Positions 6,971-14,941 of a stretch of DNA of 20,568 bases are shown here, piece after piece (positions within the stretch are counted from its first letter, which is position 1; each line of letters begins with the position of its first letter). A program made the translations under genes and the position numbers. Source of the DNA: CAJXCL01 sp036011265 (GTDB lineage: Bacteria > Nitrospinota > Nitrospinia > CAJXCL01); NCBI GenBank assembly GCA_036011265.1, contig DASCNB010000175.1, forward strand, positions 1 to 20,568, read 5' to 3'. The notes under the pieces were generated by a model. It worked only from the letters and a program-made list of their open reading frames with translations, did not search any database and was not told where the DNA came from.

Positions 6971-8908
6971 ATGACTAATTTATTAAAAAAGATAAACAAT
7001 CCGAACGATTTAAAAAAATTAAAAAAAGATGACCTTCCCCTTTTAGCTGCTGAAATCCGAAAGCTTATTATTGAGACTGTCTCGAAAACCGGTGGACATT
7101 TAGCTTCCAGCCTTGGAGTTGTTGAATTAACCATAGCGCTTCATTATATTTTCGACGCTCCTGACGATAAAATTATATGGGATGTCGGGCATCAGGCTTA
7201 TACCCATAAAATCCTGACAGAGCGAAAAAGCAAATTTCACACTTTGCGTCAGTACAAAGGTATCAGTGGTTTTCCAAAAATTGAAGAAAGCGATTACGAC
7301 GCTTTTAACACCGGTCACAGCGGCACCTCTATTTCAGCGGCGCTTGGCCTCGCAAAGGCCCGTGACACTAAAAAAGAAAATCATTCCGTCATTGCTGTAA
7401 TCGGTGATGGTTCAACAACTGCAGGAATGGCTTTTGAAGGCTTTAACCAGGCTGGTCATCTGAAAAGCGACCTTATCGTTATCCTGAACGACAATGAAAT
7501 GTCTATCTCCGCGAATGTGGGCGCTGTTTCAGCCTACCTGAGTAAAATTCTCACGGGTCAGCTCTACACTAAATTAATTGATGAAATAGACACCCTTTTA
7601 AAACATATCCCTAAAATAGGTAATCGAGTCTCCCGATTAGCGCACCGGGTAGAAGAAGCTATCAAGGGGATACTCATTCCGGGTCGTATTTTTGAAGATC
7701 TTGGATTTAATTATGTGGGTCCCATAGACGGACATGATCTTTTTCACCTCGTGTCCGCTTTACAAGGTATAAAAAAACTAAAAGGGCCTGTTCTTTTTCA
7801 TCTTGTCACCAAAAAAGGGAAAGGATATCAGCCCGCAGAAGAAAAAGCGCCTTCCTTTCATGGCGTCTCATCTTTCAATATTGGAACCGGAACCTTTTTA
7901 AAGAAAAAGTCATCTAAAACATATACCGAAGCATTTGGTGATTCTATTACAGAACTGGCTCAAAAGGACATTAGGATTATTGCAATTACCGCTGCAATGA
8001 CGGATGGAACCGGTCTTAGCAAATTCGCTAAAAAATTTCCTGACAGGTTTTATGATGTTGGTATCGCTGAGCAGCATGCAGCAACTTTTGCCGCTGCCCT
8101 GGCTCTGGAAGGTCTTAAACCTGTTGTCGCTGTTTACTCCACTTTTCTGCAGAGAGCTTACGATCAAGTCCTGCATGACATCTGCCTTATGAACCTGCCT
8201 GTAACTTTCGCATTGGATCGCGCGGGAATAGTGGGAGAAGACGGCCCAACACATCATGGGATGTTTGACCTTTCTTATATGCGCAATCTTCCGAATCTTG
8301 TTTTCATGGCTCCTAAAGACGAGAATGAATTGAGACACATGTTAAAAACTGCTCTGGAGTTTAACGGTCCCGCTGCTTTAAGATATCCACGCGGATCAGG
8401 ACCCTCTGTGAATTATGATAAAAAAATAAAACCATTAGAAATTGGAAGTGCCGAAGTGTTGAAGGAAGGGGATGAACTTGCCATTATTGCTATTGGAAAT
8501 ATGGTTTCCCCATCACTAAATGCCGCAGATATTCTTTCCCAAAAAGGAATCGATGTTACCGTTGTAAACGCACGGTTTATAAAACCACTCGATAAAAACC
8601 TCATTATAAAGCTTGCTCGTAGAACGAAGAAAATTGTAACCGTAGAAGAAAATGTCTTGCAGGGTGGATTTGGCAGTGCTGTAATGGAAATGCTTGAAGA
8701 AGAAGGAATAGCTAACATTCAATTTAAACGTATTGGAATACCTGATAAATTTATTGAGCATGGTTCTCCTGATGTTTTAAGAAAAAACTACGGATTAAAT
8801 GAAGAATGTATTGCCGAGACTATCTGGAAGCATTTTAATCTTTCTTCATTACAAGCGATGCATACCGAAGTAGAAACAAAAACTTCTAAAGTTCTAATGG
8901 TTAAATAA
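6971..8908 (+). CDS. dxs: 1-deoxy-D-xylulose-5-phosphate synthase
   Basis: Dxs uses thiamine diphosphate to condense pyruvate and glyceraldehyde-3-phosphate to DXP, the first step of the non-mevalonate isoprenoid pathway, also feeding thiamine and pyridoxal. The 645-aa product is full length. The N-terminal part has GHQAYTHK (73-80), FNTGHSGTS (112-120) and the ThDP/Mg motif starting GDGS (145-148) and closing at LNDN (172-175). The central domain has YDVGIAEQHAATFAAALA (361-378) with catalytic E367, then DRAGIVGEDGPTHHGMFD (416-433). The C-terminal transketolase domain has VTVEENVLQGGFGSAV. The variant GDGSTTAGM replaces the commoner GDGALTGGM. It starts 2 nt after the ispA stop with no strong ribosome site of its own, so it is probably coupled to ispA. 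Confidence 0.97.
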   Translation: MTNLLKKINNPNDLKKLKKDDLPLLAAEIRKLIIETVSKTGGHLASSLGVVELTIALHYIFDAPDDKIIWDVGHQAYTHKILTERKSKFHTLRQYKGISGFPKIEESDYDAFNTGHSGTSISAALGLAKARDTKKENHSVIAVIGDGSTTAGMAFEGFNQAGHLKSDLIVILNDNEMSISANVGAVSAYLSKILTGQLYTKLIDEIDTLLKHIPKIGNRVSRLAHRVEEAIKGILIPGRIFEDLGFNYVGPIDGHDLFHLVSALQGIKKLKGPVLFHLVTKKGKGYQPAEEKAPSFHGVSSFNIGTGTFLKKKSSKTYTEAFGDSITELAQKDIRIIAITAAMTDGTGLSKFAKKFPDRFYDVGIAEQHAATFAAALALEGLKPVVAVYSTFLQRAYDQVLHDICLMNLPVTFALDRAGIVGEDGPTHHGMFDLSYMRNLPNLVFMAPKDENELRHMLKTALEFNGPAALRYPRGSGPSVNYDKKIKPLEIGSAEVLKEGDELAIIAIGNMVSPSLNAADILSQKGIDVTVVNARFIKPLDKNLIIKLARRTKKIVTVEENVLQGGFGSAVMEMLEEEGIANIQFKRIGIPDKFIEHGSPDVLRKNYGLNEECIAETIWKHFNLSSLQAMHTEVETKTSKVLMVK

Positions 8909-8938
8909 ACCTCGCATGTGATAGCACGCAGATAGAAG

Positions 8939-8960
8939 TTCGGTTGACTGTGGAACCGAA
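8939..8960 (+). promoter_or_regulatory. Hairpin directly before the SH3b gene start
   Basis: TTCGGTT (8939-8945) and AACCGAA (8954-8960) form a perfect 7-bp stem with loop GACTGTGG, ending 6 nt before the ATG at 8967. No T run follows, so it does not look like an intrinsic dxs terminator. It occupies the place where the ribosome site should be, and the purine-rich part of the loop and 3' arm is the only candidate. A translational control element is possible but unproven. Confidence 0.4.
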
Positions 8961-8966
8961 ACCAAA

Positions 8967-9512
8967 ATGAAAAGTAAAATTCGTCCTCGCTTTTTTAAAT
9001 TTAGCCTTTGCGTTTCCTTAATATTTTCTGTCACTCTAATAATTCTATTACCCTCTTTAGTTTTTGCCGCAACTGTCTATGTGAAAAAAATAAAAACAAA
9101 AATCACGGAAGCGCCTTCCCCAAGATCAAAAATTATTGCTGTTATTAATCCGGGTGTTCCTTTAGAGATAATTAGTAGAAAAGGAAAATTTTATTATGTA
9201 AAACTACCGAATAATAAAAAAGGATGGGTCTTTAAATTTAAAGTAACAACTAAAAGATCCACCGGAAAAGATGGGGATGATGAATTATTTGCGCTCCTTG
9301 TCGGAGAAAGGAAAACAAAAGCAGATGAAGCGTCTACAGGTGGAAGTATACGAGGCTTAAGCAGAATTTCTGAAAGAGATGCTAAAAGCAGAGGGATAAA
9401 ATCGGAACATATTCAGTCTGTTAAGAATATGGAAAACTTGCAAATCAGCTTAGAAGAACTTGAATCGTTTCAGCTGAAAGGAAGATTGGGAGAATACAGT
9501 GAAACTAAATGA
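8967..9512 (+). CDS. Exported SH3b-domain protein
   Basis: The 181-aa product begins with a clear signal peptide: basic residues up to K11, a hydrophobic stretch to ~31, and a likely cut after VFA (34). Residues ~36-93 form a bacterial SH3 (SH3b) domain ending in the characteristic KKGWVFKFKV, suggesting binding to cell-wall or protein ligands in the periplasm. The C-terminal part (~125-178) is hydrophilic and helical, with GGSIRGLSRISERDAKSRGI. The stop overlaps the start of the M48 protease gene by 14 nt, so the two are probably made together and may act as a pair in envelope quality control. That partnership is inference from context. The ribosome site region is taken up by the hairpin at 8939-8960. 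Confidence 0.82.
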   Translation: MKSKIRPRFFKFSLCVSLIFSVTLIILLPSLVFAATVYVKKIKTKITEAPSPRSKIIAVINPGVPLEIISRKGKFYYVKLPNNKKGWVFKFKVTTKRSTGKDGDDELFALLVGERKTKADEASTGGSIRGLSRISERDAKSRGIKSEHIQSVKNMENLQISLEELESFQLKGRLGEYSETK

Positions 9513-10542
9513 TATGAGATTTAAATATTTCTTCATATTTATAATGGCTTTTACATTTTCCCCCGTGGGATTTGCTCCATCATCTTCATCTGAAACTTTA
9601 GAAGATTTTTTGAGAGCAATGGATGCAGAAATGCAAAGACAACTTGAGGAAGAGAGAAAAAATCTGAAAAAACCACTGCCGGAAAAACAACCTGAAAAAC
9701 AAAAGCAGCAAAACCAACTAGAACAGCAAAGACAAGAGGAACCGCTTGGAGGCATTCTCGGAACGATTATAAAAGATAAAAAAACAAAAGAAATAATTGG
9801 CGCTTTAGGGAAAGGCATACAAAGCTTACAGCCAATACAGTATAATGAAGAGAAAGCCCTGGGAGGAGCAATTGCAACTCAGGTATTCAGCCGCTTCGGC
9901 GGAAGCTATAATAACAAGAGCCTCCTGCAGTACGTAAATCTTGTCGGAAATTCAGTGGCTATGTTTTCAGACCGATCCAATATCCCGTATCACTTTGCCA
10001 TTCTTAATAATCCGGAACCCAATGCCTTTGCCGCACCCGGTGGTTATGTTTTTATAACAACCGGTTTATTGAGAAAAATAAAAAATGAAGCGGAGTTAGC
10101 TGGTGTTCTGGGGCACGAAATTGCCCACATTTCTCAAAAACATACCCTGAGGACCCTTCAGAGAAGTAGATCTATTCAGGGAATTAGCGAGTTGAGCCTT
10201 TCATTAATGGATAAAAATCCGGCAATGTTTAGAAATATTATTAATGATATCTCTACCATTCTTTTTGAGCATGGATTGGATCAAAAGTTAGAATATGAAG
10301 CCGATAGAGTAGGGACTGAATTTGCTTACAGAGTAGGCTACAACCCCCGGGGTTTGAACGACTTTTTAAAGACTTTAAGGAAAATCAGGGGAAAGGAAAG
10401 ATCCATTTTTTTTAAAACACATCCCTCTCCATCGCACCGGATAAATAAATTATTGACAGAAGTCCTTCCCAATTACCGGGGCATCGACAAATATCGCATA
10501 CTCACTTCACGGTTTAAAGTAGAAACCAAAGGGAAACTTTAA
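9499..10542 (+). CDS. Exported M48-family zinc metalloprotease
   Basis: A 347-aa peptidase of the M48 family, placed in the periplasm by an N-terminal signal (hydrophobic residues ~9-26). Residues ~40-80 are a Glu/Gln/Lys-rich, coiled-coil-like linker. The catalytic domain has NAFAAPGGYVFITTGL (175-190), the zinc motif HEIAH (206-210) and the third-ligand segment EYEADRVGTEFA (265-276), with E265 the likely ligand. The closing THPSPSHRI (307-315) is typical of the M48C group that includes BepA and LoiP. Unlike BepA, no TPR region follows. The start is GTG at 9499 with GGGAG about 6 nt upstream; an ATG at 9514 directly after the previous stop is possible, but lacks a ribosome site. It overlaps the SH3b gene. 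Confidence 0.9.
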   Translation: MKLNDMRFKYFFIFIMAFTFSPVGFAPSSSSETLEDFLRAMDAEMQRQLEEERKNLKKPLPEKQPEKQKQQNQLEQQRQEEPLGGILGTIIKDKKTKEIIGALGKGIQSLQPIQYNEEKALGGAIATQVFSRFGGSYNNKSLLQYVNLVGNSVAMFSDRSNIPYHFAILNNPEPNAFAAPGGYVFITTGLLRKIKNEAELAGVLGHEIAHISQKHTLRTLQRSRSIQGISELSLSLMDKNPAMFRNIINDISTILFEHGLDQKLEYEADRVGTEFAYRVGYNPRGLNDFLKTLRKIRGKERSIFFKTHPSPSHRINKLLTEVLPNYRGIDKYRILTSRFKVETKGKL

Positions 10543-10544
10543 AA

Positions 10545-10622
10545 AAGTTCATTGAACAATTAGCAATCATCAATAAAAAAAGCTGGTGGCTAATAAATAC
10601 TGATTATTGATTAATTGAACTT
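10545..10622. repeat. Large imperfect inverted repeat between convergent genes
   Basis: AAGTTCA (10545-10551) is matched by TGAACTT (10616-10622). Further in, AATTA and ATCAATAA on the left match TTATTGAT and TAATT on the right, giving a long interrupted AT-rich stem. It starts 2 nt after the M48 stop and faces the convergent fmdB gene, so it may end transcription from either side, but it has no GC-rich core or clear T run. It includes the AACAATTAGCAAT motif (10555-10567), repeated exactly at 19454-19466. Nothing else is seen in the 153-nt gap. Confidence 0.38.
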
Positions 10623-10695
10623 AAATTATAGTTTGGAGTAGCCTATGTTTAATGAGTTGAACTTCAATCAGCTTTTAAAACTCACCTGAAAAACC

Positions 10696-11001
10696 TTAAT
10701 CATTAGATTGGGATTCTGCTGAATCAGCATAAGGACAGCCTCCTGGTGGCGGTCCCTGATGGCCACCCATACCCGGAGACTGAGGAACAAAATTTATATT
10801 CCCCATTTTGGATAACTCGTTCATAGTATCGGCATTCGATTTAACACAATTTGAAGTAAACCTTGAAAGGACTTTACTTAATTTTCTGCTCCCGCATTTT
10901 TCACATTTCCGCTTAAAAAAATTTGATATCCTTTGCCGCGCCTTCTCCATAAAAGAAGTGACATAGCCACACTTTTTGCATTCATATTCGTATATCGGCA
11001 T
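10696..11001 (-). CDS. FmdB-family zinc ribbon protein
   Basis: A 101-aa protein of the FmdB/CxxC_CxxC_SSSS putative regulatory family. MPIYEYECKKCGY opens it; cysteines at 8/11 and 33/36 (CKKC, CEKC) form a zinc ribbon, followed by SRKLSKVLSRF. The C-terminal third is a low-complexity Gly/Pro tail. The biochemical role of the family is unknown; members have been proposed as regulators, without firm proof. The ATG at 10999-11001 has AGAGG about 9 nt upstream. It lies 52 nt downstream of leuS on the same strand, so the two probably share a transcript. Confidence 0.85.
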   Translation of the reverse strand: MPIYEYECKKCGYVTSFMEKARQRISNFFKRKCEKCGSRKLSKVLSRFTSNCVKSNADTMNELSKMGNINFVPQSPGMGGHQGPPPGGCPYADSAESQSND

Positions 11002-11053
11002 TGATTAAACCTCTTTTTACATTGTACATGATTATAAACCCGGATTAATAAAT

Positions 11054-13495
11054 CTATTTAACCACAAGATTTAAAAGTTTATTTTCCACATAAATTGATT
11101 TTATAACCTGCTTCCCATCTAAATATTTTTCTACTTTCTTTGATTGCATGGCTAAATCCTTTATCTCATCTTCACTCATATTTACTGGTATTTCCATTTT
11201 ATCTCTTACTTTACCATTAACCTGAACAACCAGTGTAAAAATATCTTCTTTTATAAATTTACTGTCCCACTTCGGCCAGTTCTGTCTATGGACACTGTTC
11301 TCATTACCTATACGATGCCAGAGTTCTTCTGTGAAGTGAGGAGCAATCGGTGCAAGTAATAAAATTATGGTTCTGACAGCATCTTTCCATTCAGGCGTAT
11401 TCATCAGAGGAATCTCTTTGAGCTTGATCAGTTCATTATTAAATTCCATGAGTGCTGCGATCATTGTATTAAACTTAAAAGAGTCTATATCTTCTGTTGT
11501 TCGTTTAATCGTTTTATGGGTTAACCGTTTTAACTGAAGGATATTTTTTTCTATCGGTTTCCCAGCAATATTTTTTTTATCGAGAACTGTGTTCCAGACC
11601 CGTTGGAGAAATCTGGATGCCCCTTCTATACCACGGCTATTCCATGGTCCACCTTCATCCCATGGGCCGATAAACATCAAATAAGTTCTTACAATATCCG
11701 CTCCATATTCTTCGATCAGTTTATCCGGATTCACAACATTTCCTCTAGATTTACTCATTTTCTCCGAATCTTCACCTAATATGATTCCCTGGTTGAATAG
11801 ATTCAACATCGGCTCATTGAAATTCACCAAGTCAATATCTCTCAGAACCTTCGTAAAAAACCGGGTATAGAGCAAATGCATAGTCGCGTGTTCAATTCCA
11901 CCGGTATATTGATCTACCGGCAGCCAGTATTCTCCCATTTTATTTTCAAAAGGCGCTTCATCATGATAGGGACTCAAATAAGCATATTGGTACCAGGAAG
12001 AACAAATAAAAGTATCCATAGTATCAGTTTCCCTTTCCGCATCCTTTTTGCATTTAGGACAGGTAGTTTTTAGAAATCCTTCATGAAATTTAAGTGGGGA
12101 CTCTCCGGTTGGTTTAAATTCCGCGTCTTCAGGAAGAGATACCGGTAGGTCCTCATAAGGAACCGGCACAATACCGCAATCTTTGCAATTGATAATTGGT
12201 ATCGGAGTACCCCAATATCTCTGGCGGCTAATCAACCAGTCACGTAAACGGTAAGTAATAGAAGTTTTTCCACAATTTTTTTCATTTAAAAAGTCGGTAA
12301 TAGCTTTTTTTGCATCTTCATTTGAGATTCCGTTAAAACTGTCTGAATTGGTCATTTCCCCTGCGTCTACATGTGCCTCTGTTAAGTCTTTTCCGTCCCA
12401 ATCGTGCGGTGCTACTACTACAGTGATATCAAGTCCATATTTTTTTGCGAAAAGGAAATCTCTTTGATCGTGCGCAGGAACACCCATTACTGCTCCGGTG
12501 CCGTATTCCATCAAAACATAATCTCCAATCCATATTGGAATTTTCTTTCCAGAAAGAGGATGAATGGCAAAAGAGCCGGAAAAAACTCCTTCTTTTTCGT
12601 TATCCGCAGAAAGTCTGTCAATTTCAGTTTGACTTTCAATAGCTTTAATAAATTTTTCAACTTTTCCCCGCTTGCCTGAAGTTGTGAGCTTTTCAACCAG
12701 CGGATGTTCAGGAGCAATTGCCATAAATGTTACACCATATAGCGTATCCGGCCGGGTAGTAAATACCGTCATCGGATCTCCCTCTTCCGTCATGAATGTA
12801 ATATCAGCCCCTTCACTCTTCCCAATCCACTGTGCTTGCATTTTAATAACCCTGTCCGGCCAGTTGAGTTCACTGAAGTCAAGTAATTCATCTTGATACT
12901 TGGTAGTTTTCAAAAACCACTGATCAAGGCTTTTCTTGATAACAGGCGTCTGACATCGTTCACAGTGACGATCATCTCCCCAAACCTGCTCACGAGCTAA
13001 AGTTGTATTACAATTGGGACACCAGTCTACTGAAGATCTCTTTTTATAGACCAGGTTCTTTTCCAGAAATTTAAGAAAAAACCATTGATTCCACTTATAA
13101 TAATCCGGGTGGCAGGTAATAATCTCTTTGCTCCAATCAACCATAGTTCCCATTGACTTTAACTGATCACGCATTCGCTCGATATTCTTCATGGTCCACT
13201 TATGTGGATGTATTCCCAGCTTAATGGCCGCATTTTCAGCGGGTAAGCCAAATCCGTCAAATCCCATAGGGAAAAGAACATTGTGTCCCTTCATCGCCAT
13301 ATAACGCGCTTTTGCATCGGACGGCGCAATGGCATACCAGTGCCCTACGTGCAGGTCTCCGCTCGGATAGGGGAACATGGTAAGAGCATAATGCTTCGGT
13401 TTTTTGGAATTCACCATGGCACGGTACAGGCCATCTTCTTCCCATTTTTTCTGCCATTTCTTTTCAATCTGTAGATGATTATATTTTTCTTCCAT
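11054..13495 (-). CDS. leuS: Leucyl-tRNA synthetase
   Basis: LeuS charges tRNA-Leu in the cytoplasm. The 813-aa class I synthetase has all expected parts: HVGH (49-52, the HIGH signature) after YPSGDLHVGH, a Cys-containing zinc insertion with CPNC (159-162) and CERC (178-181), the CP1 editing domain with TTRPDTLYG (246-254) and AHDQRD (341-346), a second zinc-binding element CKDC (437-440) plus CPKC (479-482), and KMSKS (579-583). An anticodon-binding helical domain and the family C-terminal region ending VENKLLNLVVK complete it. The length is somewhat shorter than the ~860 aa of E. coli, within the family range. The start ATG (13493-13495) has a weak ribosome site; the leader carries the hairpin at 13524-13560. 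Confidence 0.97.
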   Translation of the reverse strand: MEEKYNHLQIEKKWQKKWEEDGLYRAMVNSKKPKHYALTMFPYPSGDLHVGHWYAIAPSDAKARYMAMKGHNVLFPMGFDGFGLPAENAAIKLGIHPHKWTMKNIERMRDQLKSMGTMVDWSKEIITCHPDYYKWNQWFFLKFLEKNLVYKKRSSVDWCPNCNTTLAREQVWGDDRHCERCQTPVIKKSLDQWFLKTTKYQDELLDFSELNWPDRVIKMQAQWIGKSEGADITFMTEEGDPMTVFTTRPDTLYGVTFMAIAPEHPLVEKLTTSGKRGKVEKFIKAIESQTEIDRLSADNEKEGVFSGSFAIHPLSGKKIPIWIGDYVLMEYGTGAVMGVPAHDQRDFLFAKKYGLDITVVVAPHDWDGKDLTEAHVDAGEMTNSDSFNGISNEDAKKAITDFLNEKNCGKTSITYRLRDWLISRQRYWGTPIPIINCKDCGIVPVPYEDLPVSLPEDAEFKPTGESPLKFHEGFLKTTCPKCKKDAERETDTMDTFICSSWYQYAYLSPYHDEAPFENKMGEYWLPVDQYTGGIEHATMHLLYTRFFTKVLRDIDLVNFNEPMLNLFNQGIILGEDSEKMSKSRGNVVNPDKLIEEYGADIVRTYLMFIGPWDEGGPWNSRGIEGASRFLQRVWNTVLDKKNIAGKPIEKNILQLKRLTHKTIKRTTEDIDSFKFNTMIAALMEFNNELIKLKEIPLMNTPEWKDAVRTIILLLAPIAPHFTEELWHRIGNENSVHRQNWPKWDSKFIKEDIFTLVVQVNGKVRDKMEIPVNMSEDEIKDLAMQSKKVEKYLDGKQVIKSIYVENKLLNLVVK

Positions 13496-13523
13496 TTTAA
13501 TTATTTAAACTATTGCACCCCCT

Positions 13524-13560
13524 GAGAGCCCTTATTAGCAGGGATTATTGCGGGTCTCTC
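13524..13560 (-). promoter_or_regulatory. Hairpin in the leuS upstream region with an alternative pairing
   Basis: On the plus strand, GAGAGCCC (13524-13531) can pair with GGGTCTCTC (13552-13560, one bulge). The CCCT at 13529-13532 can instead pair with AGGG at 13540-13543, so two exclusive folds are possible about 30-65 nt before the leuS start. If the -10 at 13563-13568 is used, transcription would begin near 13556, inside the outer stem, which weakens an attenuation model. Confidence 0.25.
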
Positions 13561-13845
13561 TTATTATAGGAACCCTGGAGAATGATTTTTTTCGTAGAAA
13601 ACTGCTATATGGTTTTCATTTTATTAGGTTCTATTGTGATAGTCAACTAATCCATTTATTCGTATAATAGCCAGATTATTAAAAAAATTATTTTGAAATC
13701 GAATCAGATACAATTGACATCCAATTAATGCTTTGTTAAGTTAAACGAAATAAAAGAACAGTTATGCCGTTAATAGACAATTTCTATGTAAGCTGTCCGA
13801 AAAGATATTTCTCAGCTTGTACTTCCGCTTTTAAGCAGCGAAGCG

Positions 13846-13907
13846 TTGCATAAGTCGCTGTAAAAAAAAACAAGAACTAAACAGTGCCTAAAAAGAACTA
13901 TCTGAAG
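13846..13907. repeat. Dispersed intergenic repeat, copy 1
   Basis: This ~62-nt segment starts with TTGCATAAGTCGCTGTA, passes through a poly-A stretch, then AAACAGTG(C/T)CTAAAAA, and ends in TGAAG. It aligns over its full length with 15740-15800; the first nine bases and AAACAGTG are identical and the rest differs by scattered changes and 1-3-nt gaps. It lies outside genes, and no open reading frame is conserved between the copies. The core 17-mer occurs a third time at 15721-15737. Confidence 0.6.
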
Positions 13908-14025
13908 ATCAACCCGATAATCATGGGCTATTACAAACTTTTACAACGTTGCAGACAGTTTTCAAACAACCAAGGCAGATCCAAATTCAAGGAATTGGTT
14001 TAACTGTTGCAAATAAAAGAAAAAC

Positions 14026-14685
14026 ATGCAAAACCGTTTTGTCACTATATTGTTTTTTGCTTTTCTTTTCATTCCGAGTGTGGTTATCCCATCAACTATC
14101 AAGGATATAGCCCGCATAAACCTACCTCTTTCCCAGGGCGTTTTCTTAGTAGCGACTCATGATTTAGGAGGTTCTTATTTCAGCAATTCCGTAATCCTTT
14201 TGGCTAAGTACAATAATAAAGGAGCTTTAGGGGTTATTATTAACAGACCATCCGGGATTTCCCTGCCAGAAGTTTTGCCTAACTTCAAAGGACTTAAAAA
14301 AGATTTTGGCACTTTATTTGTCGGGGGTCCGATTGCTAGATTTTCACCAGTTTTACTCTTGCGTACCGAGAGGGAGACAAAGAACGCCCATCACATTTTT
14401 GACAATACTTTTTTCAGCACTGATGTCAAATCAACTATTGAATTTATTTTAAACAAAAACTCTAAAGACAGAGTACGCGTATATGCAGGCTACGCAGGCT
14501 GGCATGCGGGGCAATTAGAATCGGAAGTTGCCCGTGGGAGTTGGAGAGTGGTAATGGCAGATCAGTATACTATTTTTGATAAAGTCTCGGAAACTATATG
14601 GGATGACCTGATGAGTATGGATACCCCTTTATTCATCAAAAAGCAGGACAAAAAAACTCACCGATCCTATTATCAGGGACTTTAA
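14026..14685 (+). CDS. YqgE/AlgH (DUF179) family protein with signal-like N-terminus
   Basis: A 219-aa member of the UPF0301/AlgH family. The domain spans ~33-200 with SQGVFLVATHDL (36-47), KGALGVIINRPS (65-76), LFVGGPI (97-103) and YAGYAGWHAGQLESEV (153-168), all characteristic. Most family members are ~185-190 aa and cytosolic. This one has an extra N-terminal ~25 residues, MQNRFVTILFFAFLFIPSVV..., with a basic start and a long hydrophobic core, so it is probably exported or membrane-anchored. The molecular function of the family is not settled. The ATG at 14026 has only AAAGA nearby as ribosome site. It stands alone, divergent from leuS and convergent with the transporter gene. The 256-nt spacer after it (14686-14941) shows nothing I can name. 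Confidence 0.86.
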   Translation: MQNRFVTILFFAFLFIPSVVIPSTIKDIARINLPLSQGVFLVATHDLGGSYFSNSVILLAKYNNKGALGVIINRPSGISLPEVLPNFKGLKKDFGTLFVGGPIARFSPVLLLRTERETKNAHHIFDNTFFSTDVKSTIEFILNKNSKDRVRVYAGYAGWHAGQLESEVARGSWRVVMADQYTIFDKVSETIWDDLMSMDTPLFIKKQDKKTHRSYYQGL

Positions 14686-14941
14686 GTAATTCCTCTTTTC
14701 GTAAATCCTTCAGAAAATAGACGTTTAATTTAATAACCACAACAAATGGAAAACTGATAATTAATACCTTTATTATTTCGACTTCGCTGACAAAAAAGGC
14801 TTCTTCTACTAAAACATTGAAGGGTAGAAAGACTTTAAATAATGAATTTCTTCAAGTGAATACAAGGACACAGCGCAAATGATCAGTATACTAATGACGA
14901 AGGCAGCAGTTGAAGGAAGGATTAAATATTATAATCTTACT

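Larger units (their letters stand above)
13496..14025. other. Gene-free divergent spacer between leuS and the yqgE-like gene
   Basis: These 530 nt hold the leuS leader hairpin, one copy of the ~60-nt dispersed repeat (13846-13907), and -10-like boxes: TATAAT on the minus strand at 13568-13563 for leuS, and TATAAT on the plus strand at 13663-13668. Neither has a convincing -35. CAGCGA (13836-13841) and TCGCTG (13855-13860) pair around the start of the repeat copy. I see no tRNA, no recognisable protein and no T-box signature. Confidence 0.45.

Noticed and set aside
7910..8761. Several open frames of 60-142 codons antisense to or overlapping dxs
   Set aside because: They lie within the well-conserved dxs coding sequence and encode nothing recognisable; shadow frames.
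12404..12896. Open frames on the plus strand within leuS
   Set aside because: They are fully inside the intact leuS editing domain region and show no protein-like motifs.
13496..13600. T-box leader for leuS
   Set aside because: The upstream region lacks the conserved T-box sequence and a specifier stem; only a short bulged hairpin is visible.
13663..13668. Perfect TATAAT as a promoter for the yqgE-like gene
   Set aside because: No -35 at a normal distance, and it lies about 360 nt from the gene; AT-rich DNA makes such hits common.
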